Source of the DNA: Uliginosibacterium gangwonense
GTDB lineage: Bacteria > Pseudomonadota > Gammaproteobacteria > Burkholderiales > Rhodocyclaceae
Direction: 5' to 3'
Assembly: GCA_020723855.1 (NCBI GenBank)
Contig: DYIB01000006.1
Span: 1-38,558, forward strand
Length of the DNA: 38,558 bases
Part shown: positions 1-7,184 of the stretch, one piece after another
Layout: every line of letters starts with the position of its first letter
Numbering within the stretch: position 1 is the first letter of the stretch
Program-made: the position numbers and the translations under genes
Notes under the pieces: model-generated
Database searches by the model: none
What the model saw: only the letters and a program-made list of their open reading frames with translations
What the model was told of the DNA's origin: nothing

Positions 1-1471
1 CCGGCACCAGGGTGAGGGTGAGGATCAGCGAGCCCGCCATGGCGAAGGTGATGGTGAGCGCCATGGGCTTGAACAGCTTGCCTTCCAGGCCGGTGAGCGA
101 GAACAGCGGCAGGAAGACGACGATGATGATCAGGATGGCGAAGGCAATGGGGTTGATCACCTCGCGCGCAGCCTCCAGGACGACATGGGTACGGTTCACC
201 GTCCTGCCTGCCTGGTGGGAGAGGAGGCGAAAGCCGTTCTCCACCATCACCACGGCGCCGTCCACCATCATGCCGATGCCAATGGCGAGTCCCGCGAGCG
301 ACATGAGGTTGGCCGACAGGCCGAAGTACTGCATGAGCAGGAAGGCGATCAGCATGGACAGCGGCAGCGTGACGATCACCACGACCGCCGAGCGCACCTC
401 GCCCAGGAACAGGAAGAGCACGATCGCCACCAGGATGGAACCTTCCACCAGGGCGCTCTCCGCGGTCTTGAGGGCCTTCTCCACGATCTCGGTACGGTCG
501 TAGGCCGGGTTGATGGAAACGCCGGCCGGCAGCGCCTGCCGCGCCAGATCGAGCTTCTGCTTCACCGCATCCACCACGTTCTTGGCGTTTTCGTTGATGC
601 GGGCAAGCGCGATGCCGAGCGCCACTTCCTTGCCGTCGCGGGTGACCGCGCCGAAGCGCAGGGCCGGCCCCTCCTTCACCTCGGCCACCTCGTGCACGTG
701 GATGGGCACACCCTCGCGCTCGGTGACGACGATGTTGCCGATGTCGGTCGTGTTGGCCACCAGCCCGAGGCCCCGCACCAAGTACTGCTCCTGGCCGAGA
801 TTGACGTACTGCCCACCCACTTGCCGGTTGTTCGCGGCCAGCGCCTCCATTACCGTCTTGAAGGAGAGGCCGTACTTGATGAGCTTCTGCGGGTCTATCA
901 GCACCTGATACTGCTTCTCCTGGCCGCCCCAGGTGGTGACGTCGTCCACCCCCGGCGCTGTGCGCAGCATGAGGCGCACGCTCCAGTCGTGCAGGGTGCG
1001 CAGGTCCATGGCCGAGAGCTTCTTGTCCGCCGACTCCACCGTGTACCAGAACACCTGGCCGAGGCCCGAGCTGTTGGGCCCCAGGCTCGGCTCCCCGTAG
1101 CCCTGGGGCAGGCGCTCCTTCGCCTCCTGCAACTTCTCGCCGACCAGGCGGCGGGCGAAGTAGATGTCCACGTCGTCCTTGAAATAGACGCCGACGTAGG
1201 ACAGGCCGAAGAGGGACACGGAGCGGATCTGCTCGACGCCCGGCAGGCCAGCCATGGCGGTTTCGATGGGTGCAGTGAGGAGTTTCTCAACGTCCTCGGC
1301 GGCGAGTCCCGGCGATTCCGTATAGACGTTGACCTGGTTCGGCGTGACATCCGGGAAGGCGTCCACCGGCACGGTGAGCCAGGCACGGGCGCCGAAGAAG
1401 ACGACGAGCGCGAGGCCCAGCAGGACCAGAAGCTTGTAGCGCAGGGAAAGATCGACGATGTGGTTCAACAT
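1..1471 (-). CDS. czcA: Heavy-metal RND efflux permease, CzcA/CusA family (partial; C-terminus lies beyond window start)
   Basis: Minus-strand translation MLNHIVDLSLRYKLLVLLGLALVVFFGARAWLTVPVDAFPDVTPNQVNV...; RND TM4 motif AIGIGMMVDGAVVMVEN; absent from the ORF list because it is open at the left edge. Confidence 0.93.
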   Translation of the reverse strand, partial: MLNHIVDLSLRYKLLVLLGLALVVFFGARAWLTVPVDAFPDVTPNQVNVYTESPGLAAEDVEKLLTAPIETAMAGLPGVEQIRSVSLFGLSYVGVYFKDDVDIYFARRLVGEKLQEAKERLPQGYGEPSLGPNSSGLGQVFWYTVESADKKLSAMDLRTLHDWSVRLMLRTAPGVDDVTTWGGQEKQYQVLIDPQKLIKYGLSFKTVMEALAANNRQVGGQYVNLGQEQYLVRGLGLVANTTDIGNIVVTEREGVPIHVHEVAEVKEGPALRFGAVTRDGKEVALGIALARINENAKNVVDAVKQKLDLARQALPAGVSINPAYDRTEIVEKALKTAESALVEGSILVAIVLFLFLGEVRSAVVVIVTLPLSMLIAFLLMQYFGLSANLMSLAGLAIGIGMMVDGAVVMVENGFRLLSHQAGRTVNRTHVVLEAAREVINPIAFAILIIIVVFLPLFSLTGLEGKLFKPMALTITFAMAGSLILTLTLVP

Positions 1472-1481
1472 GTCGGCCCCC

Positions 1482-2750
1482 TCAGTGCGCGTGGCCTTCG
1501 CCGAGCTGGGACTTCATGACCCGCGCCTTGAGGGCGTAGGTGCCGGCGGTCACCACCTTGTCGCCGGGGGCGATTCCGTTCTTCACCACGACCCGGCCGC
1601 GCAGCTTATCGCCCAGCTCGACGGGGCGCGGCTCGAAGCCGCCGTGCTCCTCGATGAAGACCGTGGGCTGGCCCTGCATCAGCACGACCGCCTCTTCCGG
1701 CAACACCAGCGCCTTGACCTTGGCCTCCCGGCCGCCTGTGCCATTCGTGCCGATCGCGGCGGTGGCGAACATCTCGGGCTTGAGCCGCCCGTCCGGATTG
1801 GCGACCTCCACCCGGGCCTGCACGGTGCGCGTCTCCTTGTCCACCACGGCGGCAATGTAGGTGAGCTTGCCGCGGAAGGCTTCGTCGGGGTAGGCGGCGA
1901 CAGTGACCACTGCATCCGCCCCGACCTTCACGCGACCGAGGTCCTTCTCGAACAGGTTGGCCTCGATCCATAGTCTGGAGAGGTCGGCCACGGTGAAGAG
2001 CTGCTTGTCCGGCTGGGCCAGCTCACCGAGGATGGCGTGCTTCTCGATGACGGTCCCGCCAAACGGCGTCGTGAGAGGAAAGGTGGACACGGCCTTGCCG
2101 TCAGCGGCAGGTGCAGGATTCACGCCCAGCATGCGCAGGCGGTCTCCGGCAGCCGCGAGCGCCGCCTTCGACTTCTCGTACTCCGCATGGGCGCGTAGGT
2201 GGTCCTTCTGGGCGATGATCTGATCGCCATGCAGCTTCTCGGCACGTTCGAAATCCGCCTTCGCCACCGCGTGCTGGGTCACTGCCTGGAGATAGACCGA
2301 ATGCGCTTCACCCACTTCGAGACTGTCGAGTACGGCCAGTGTCTGTCCGGCCTTCACCTGATCGCCCAGATTGGCGTTGACCTTGACGATGCGGCCGGGC
2401 ACGCGCGGCGCCACGTGGGTGATGCGGTCCTGGTTGGGGCGAATGGTGGCAGTCACCGTCACCTGCTCGCTCACCTCCTGCTCGGCGAGGGCTTCGACCT
2501 TGATGCCGGCAGCCTGGATCTCTTCGGGCTTGAGCTTGAGCTGATCGGCGCCGTCGTGCTTCTCCTCGTGCTTGTCCTCGCCTTCGTGCGCGGGCGCATC
2601 CTTTGCCCCGTGCTTGTCTTCCGCTTTGCCAGCGGCGCTCTGGTAGGCAGTGGCCTGCGGCGGCTCGCTTTTGCCGCAGCCCGCAAGGATCAGGGCCGAC
2701 AAGCCGAGGGCGAAAAGGCCGGCTCGATGCAAATTGAATGCGTTCGTCAT
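1482..2750 (-). CDS. czcB: RND periplasmic adaptor (membrane fusion protein), CzcB family, lipoprotein-like N-terminus
   Basis: MTNAFNLHRAGLFALGLSALILAGCGKSEPPQ... with an LAGC lipobox-like motif, His-rich segment, HlyD-type VAPRVPGRIVKVNANLGDQVKAGQTLAVLDS; start trimmed from the 2828 ORF start. Confidence 0.92.
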   Translation of the reverse strand: MTNAFNLHRAGLFALGLSALILAGCGKSEPPQATAYQSAAGKAEDKHGAKDAPAHEGEDKHEEKHDGADQLKLKPEEIQAAGIKVEALAEQEVSEQVTVTATIRPNQDRITHVAPRVPGRIVKVNANLGDQVKAGQTLAVLDSLEVGEAHSVYLQAVTQHAVAKADFERAEKLHGDQIIAQKDHLRAHAEYEKSKAALAAAGDRLRMLGVNPAPAADGKAVSTFPLTTPFGGTVIEKHAILGELAQPDKQLFTVADLSRLWIEANLFEKDLGRVKVGADAVVTVAAYPDEAFRGKLTYIAAVVDKETRTVQARVEVANPDGRLKPEMFATAAIGTNGTGGREAKVKALVLPEEAVVLMQGQPTVFIEEHGGFEPRPVELGDKLRGRVVVKNGIAPGDKVVTAGTYALKARVMKSQLGEGHAH

Positions 2751-2824
2751 GAATGATCTTTCGCTGCTTGGTTGTTCGAGAGGGTGCAGGCAGGTCGAAT
2801 GGTCGGAAGGCTTCACTGCGCGTC

Positions 2825-4111
2825 TCATTGCCGTGCGCTCCAGCCTGCCGCCTGTTCCAGCTCGACGCGTGTCAGGGCGAGCTCGGTCGTGGCTTCCAGC
2901 ACCTCGCGGCGGGTATCCAGGACTTGTCGGGTGGCAAGCAGGAGTTGGGTGAGACTGATCTCGCCGGCGCGGTAGGCGGCGGCGGACAGGCGCTGGTTTT
3001 CCTGGAGGCGCTGCAGGACGAGCTGCTCGAGCCGTTTCACGCGACCGCGCAGGCTCTCCAACCGCTGCCAGAGGGCAAGGACCGTCGCGCGCGTGTCCCG
3101 AATGGCGGCCTGCCGCTCGATCTGGGTCTGGGTGAGGTCGGTGGTGGCCCTACCGATACCGGCGGCATTGCGGCGGAACAACGGCAGCGGCAGCGAGATT
3201 GAGAGCCCCGTGATCCGCTCGCGCACGTCGCCCGGCCCTTCGCGCCCGGCGAAGAGCCCGACGGTGACGTCCGGATAGGCCGCGGCGCGCTCCAGGCCCA
3301 GACGGCTTCGGGCGGCCTGCTCTTGGTGGTCGAGGGCGCGCAGGCGGGGCCGGCCGGCCGCTGCGGTGAGAAGTTGTTCCAGGGTGTAGGGGATGGCCGC
3401 CTCGGAAGAGAGGGCACCCTGCGCTTCCGGCAGCGTCTCCGCCGGCAGTTGCAGCGTCGCCGCCAGTTCGGCGCGGGCCTGGATCAGTTGCTCACGCGCC
3501 GCTTCGAGCTGGCTTTCGGCACGCCCCATTTCAACCTCGGCGAGATTGGCGTCGAGCTTGGTGTCCTCGCCCGCCTCGAACCGCTTTCTCGCCGCGCCCG
3601 CGGCATCCCGGATCAGACCGACCAACTCGGTCTCCATGGCGGCGCGTGTCTGCAACGCCAGCACGCGGACGAACTTCTGCTCGACCTCGGAGCGCACCTG
3701 CCGGCGCGTCTCCTCGACGCTTTCCTTGAGCGCCGCCAGTCCCTGCTCGGCCGCACCCCGGCGATAGCCCTGTTGTCCGGCGATCTCCAGCGTCTGGGAG
3801 AACTCGGCGCGCCATTCACGCTGGATGTCGTTGCCCAGGCCGGGTTGGGGTACCTTGCGCCGGGCGCGTTCCGCCGCCAGTTGAGGGTTGTTCCAGAGCA
3901 GGCCGCGCGCGTCGGCAAGCTGCCCCTCGGTGGCGGACACGCTGGCTTGGGCCGCCTTGAGGGTGGGATTGGCTTCTTCCGCGAGTTGCCAGGCCCGCTC
4001 CAGGGTCAAGGGCGGAGCATCCGCCCGGGCGGCCAAGGCAGCCGTCGCGAGGGCCAGGGCTGCGGCCAGACGGGCCAGCCGCGCGCAAAGGTGATGGTTG
4101 TTCGAAAGCAT
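2825..4111 (-). CDS. czcC: RND outer membrane factor, CzcC/TolC-like
   Basis: 428 aa with signal peptide; OEP features (LTLERAWQLAEEANPTLKAAQASV, SLPLPLFRRNAAGIGRA). Confidence 0.9.
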   Translation of the reverse strand: MLSNNHHLCARLARLAAALALATAALAARADAPPLTLERAWQLAEEANPTLKAAQASVSATEGQLADARGLLWNNPQLAAERARRKVPQPGLGNDIQREWRAEFSQTLEIAGQQGYRRGAAEQGLAALKESVEETRRQVRSEVEQKFVRVLALQTRAAMETELVGLIRDAAGAARKRFEAGEDTKLDANLAEVEMGRAESQLEAAREQLIQARAELAATLQLPAETLPEAQGALSSEAAIPYTLEQLLTAAAGRPRLRALDHQEQAARSRLGLERAAAYPDVTVGLFAGREGPGDVRERITGLSISLPLPLFRRNAAGIGRATTDLTQTQIERQAAIRDTRATVLALWQRLESLRGRVKRLEQLVLQRLQENQRLSAAAYRAGEISLTQLLLATRQVLDTRREVLEATTELALTRVELEQAAGWSARQ

Positions 4112-4227
4112 ATCGCGTCGTATCTCCGATTGAAGGAACGGGGAGAAATCCGACGGGACGCGCGAGCCTGCACACGCAGGCAGAACCGCAATGGGAAGCT
4201 ATTAGAAGCCGAGAGCGCGCCGCCGGA

Positions 4228-4578
4228 TCAGACGGCGGCGGCCCACTTGGGGCGCTCGGGGCCTTCGAGGCAGATGGAAGGGAAGAAGGTGTTTTCCGCC
4301 AGAACGGCCGGGAAGGCCGGCGGAGACGCCGGAACGTCCAGCGACGAGGGGACGGCCCCGACGCCGCCGAGATGGCAGAACGCGCAGTCGGCGTGGAAGG
4401 ACGAGGCGGGACCGCCGCTCGGATCGCTCTTGTCGGAGGCCTGATGCTGATGCGCGTGGTGCCCGAAGTGCTGCACAGCCGCGCCCTGCTCGTGCTGGCA
4501 ATAGGCGCTCGCTGCCGCCCAGACAGCCTGGAGCGACAGGATCAGCATCAAGATGACGAAGAGAAGGCGTTTGACCAC
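4228..4578 (-). CDS. czcI: CzcI-like small periplasmic protein (copy 1)
   Basis: VVKRLLFVILMLILSLQAVWAAASAYCQHEQGAAVQHFGHHAHQHQ...GPERPKWAAAV; first gene of czcICBA; proposed GTG start at 4578 (ATG alternatives upstream, e.g. 4623). Confidence 0.82.
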   Translation of the reverse strand: MVKRLLFVILMLILSLQAVWAAASAYCQHEQGAAVQHFGHHAHQHQASDKSDPSGGPASSFHADCAFCHLGGVGAVPSSLDVPASPPAFPAVLAENTFFPSICLEGPERPKWAAAV

Positions 4579-4585
4579 GAGTAAC

Positions 4586-4614
4586 AGTGTAGTCGCTCCA
4601 GGGTTTGCGCGCAA
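4586..4614 (-). promoter_or_regulatory. Candidate sigma70 promoter for czcI copy 1: TTGCGC-N17-TACACT
   Basis: -35 at 4609-4614, -10 at 4586-4591; same arrangement at czcI copy 2 (19873-19901); 7 nt from -10 to proposed GTG start. Confidence 0.5.
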
Positions 4615-4643
4615 TCGCGGCATGGATGCCGTGTGAACAAATA

Positions 4644-5156
4644 TCACCGCATCCACATGTACTGCTGGTGCTGCATCATGTGGTCCATCATCATCTGCTG
4701 CATGCCCATGTATTGATCTATCATGTACTGGCGCTGCTTCATCTGCTCCGGGGTGAGCTTGGAGTAGTAGCCGCCCACGTGGCCCCACCCCATCATCGGC
4801 CCGCCCATCATCATGCCGGGTCCCATTCCCGGGCCGCCCATGCAGCAGCCCATTCCGCCACCCGGCCCCCACATGCCGTGCATCATCTGCATGTTGTTCT
4901 GCATGGTCGCCCAGTGATCCTGAAGCAGTTTCTGCCGCGCCTGCGGATCCTGGGTCTGGCGGATCTTTTCCATCTGCTCATGCATCTTCTTCATGTTCTC
5001 CTGCACCTGCGCCATCTGCTTGTCGAACTCCTGGACGTTGGGCGGCTGGGGCTTCGCCTGGGCGCCCTTGTCGGGGGCGGCCGCAGGCTGAGCCAGAACG
5101 GGCATGGCGGTAAACGCGACGGCGGACAACGCAGCGGTCAAGATCATCTTCTTCAT
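4644..5156 (-). CDS. Met-rich periplasmic protein (probable copper-associated)
   Basis: MKKMILTAALSAVAFTAMPVLAQ signal peptide; GPGMGPGMMMGGPMMGWGHVGG and MGMQQMMMDHMMQHQQYMWMR. Confidence 0.8.
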   Translation of the reverse strand: MKKMILTAALSAVAFTAMPVLAQPAAAPDKGAQAKPQPPNVQEFDKQMAQVQENMKKMHEQMEKIRQTQDPQARQKLLQDHWATMQNNMQMMHGMWGPGGGMGCCMGGPGMGPGMMMGGPMMGWGHVGGYYSKLTPEQMKQRQYMIDQYMGMQQMMMDHMMQHQQYMWMR

Positions 5157-5208
5157 GTCGCTTCTCCTCATGGTTACCAACACACACTCGATGACCCGCA
5201 GAGAGCCA

Positions 5209-5455
5209 TCACTTGCGCTTCAGATCCTCGCACTTCTGCAGAAACTCGTCACGGGAGATCTCGCCCTTAGCGTACGACTCGTCCAGATAGTCCAGCGCCG
5301 CCTTGCCGGTTTCCTTTTGCGCACTGCCGGACCGCGCGGAGCTGAAGAACAGGTACTTGGCCGCAGCCAGCACGACCAGAAGGAGGACCAGCCAGAACAG
5401 GGCCATCCCGACCCAGCCCCCACCAATGCCATCCCATCCCGTAGTCCAACATCAT
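5209..5455 (-). CDS. SHOCT-domain small membrane protein; apparent +1 frameshift at the C5 run 5417-5421 (uninterrupted frame is 5209-5406)
   Basis: MMLDYGMGWHWWG in one frame, then MALFWLVLLLVVLAAAKYLFFSSARSGSAQKETGKAALDYLDESYAKGEISRDEFLQKCEDLKRK in another; SHOCT C-terminus. Confidence 0.7.
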
Positions 5456-6195
5456 CGTGCGGGTCCTTTCAACTCGGATTTCCCGACTTGGATGCCGGCC
5501 GCGAATCGGATCGTCGTGGCGCTTGTCGTGTGAAGCCCGTTCATTCTGTTGACGTGAAGCCACCCATACTTGCAGTCAGAACTGAGGAAAGGGCATTCGG
5601 TGGCGGCGTAGCTGTTGCCGACCTTGGTATCGAACGCTGTGGCGATCCGATCGTACTCGCCGATCGGCAAGCCTTCGGCGGCCAGCGGCATCAGCATGGG
5701 GCGGATATCGAGCCTGCCCGCTTCCTGCTCGTCGGCCAGGAGCTTGGCGATGCTGGGGTACGGCGCGAACAGGGCTGGACGGAATGCATTGAGCTGACGA
5801 ACCAGTTTCGACAGCGGTGCATGCACAGGCAGCGCCAAGGTTCTCTTGCGGCCCGACGCGGACTGGCGCAAGCGGGCTGCGGCCACGGCTGTAGCGGAAT
5901 GGCCGGGCGCAATCGTCATGGCCATGCGCCGACCCCCGACCAGGAGCCTAATGAGGCCACCGAACCCCAGCCAGTCGCGCAAAGTGTGTAGGGCGATGGC
6001 ATCGGTCACCTTCATCGCGTGATCATCCAGGACAAAGATTCCGGGCGTTCCGGTAGTCCCCGAGGTCGTAGCGATGGTGTACTTCCCGAGGAAGCGCCCT
6101 CCGACCAGATTCGGGTTGCTGACAAACGCGCGTACTTTCTCGATCGTCACCTCACGGTCCGTGACCATGCGCTGGAATATGCCGTCCTTGTCCAA
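5452..6195 (-). pseudogene. Truncated AMP-dependent ligase / phenylacetate-CoA ligase (CapK)-like fragment
   Basis: TIATTSGTTGTPGIFVLDD is an AMP-binding P-loop-like motif, with NSYAATECPFLSS; lacks a recognisable N-terminus and the C-terminal domain. Confidence 0.65.
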
Positions 6196-6220
6196 CCACA
6201 GGCGCCGCGTCCTTCCATCC

Positions 6221-6367
6221 CTAATGCGGCAGTGGAATGCCGAAGAGTTTCTGGCCGTACTTGCTGAAGGAGGAAGTGAGGTAGCCAGCGACCGTCACCA
6301 GCACCATGAAGACGTAGAACAGGCGGTGGTTGAGGACGGCCGCCACCCTTTCCCACTGGGCGGCCGT
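6221..6367 (-). pseudogene. Cytochrome b561-like internal fragment
   Basis: TAAQWERVAAVLNHRLFYVFMVLVTVAGYLTSSFSKYGQKLFGIPLPH*; resembles one internal helix region of b561, no flanking TM helices. Confidence 0.45.
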
Positions 6368-6783
6368 GCGCGGATAGCGGGCCGGCGGATGCACGCCAAT
6401 TGGGTCCATGGTCATCGCTGTCACTCCGGCGCTCATGGGATGACAACACCCAGGGCGACTCACCGACGGCAATGCCCCAGCTTCTGGTTGGTCTCCGTGT
6501 CTTATGCGTCGTGCTGAATGAAAGTAGGGGCTTCGCTTTACCTTTTCGCCTGACGCGGCGGCTGTCTCTCGTACTCGGTATTCGAAGCTGGAGACCTGAT
6601 CCAAGTCCTTGCCGGAGAGAGTCAGCGAAACGATCGCAAGCCCTTCGGCATCCAGTACACCACGCGCATAGCCTGGCGGCATACCTCCTGCCCGAAATAG
6701 TCCACATACCAGGGGAATTCGGTGCGAGGGCGACCGACGCTCAGGTAACTGCTTACAGAAACAGAGAGCCGAGTCCCGCCGCG

Positions 6784-7138
6784 CTATGCGGCCAACACCC
6801 ACTTGGGCCGTTCGGGACCTTCGGGAAACACGGACGGTAAGGTATGTGGCGGATCGACGGCGACGAAGGCGCCGGGAAGAACGAGGAAGACGGATAAGGC
6901 CGATGGAGCGCGGGGCAATTCAGATGGCAGACACCGCAGTCGGCGTGAGGCAGCAGAGCCCGATTTCCCCGCGCCGTCCTTGCTGTCGGCCGATCACGCC
7001 TGATGCCGATGATCGTGGTGGCCGAAGTGCTGTGCAGAGACACCCTGCTCGTGCTGGCAATACGCGCTCGCTGCTGCCCGGACAGCCCTGGAGCGGCAGG
7101 ATGAACATCAAGAAGACAAAGAGGCTCCGTCTGATCAT
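6784..7138 (-). pseudogene. czcI: Degenerate third czcI copy
   Basis: MIRRSLFVFLMFILPLQ | +1 | (A)VRAAASAYCQHEQGVSAQHFGHHDHRHQA* ... HADCGVCHL in another frame ... VFPEGPERPKWVLAA*; same landmarks as copies 1 and 2 but in broken frames. Confidence 0.8.
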
Positions 7139-7184
7139 GGACACCCTTGCAAATGACGACCCACTTGTTGCTCAATCCGCCTTT

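Noticed and set aside
185-1519. 444-aa plus-strand ORF opposite czcA
   Set aside because: His/Arg/Gly/Leu-rich antisense artefact of high-GC coding DNA; the minus strand encodes a recognisable RND protein.
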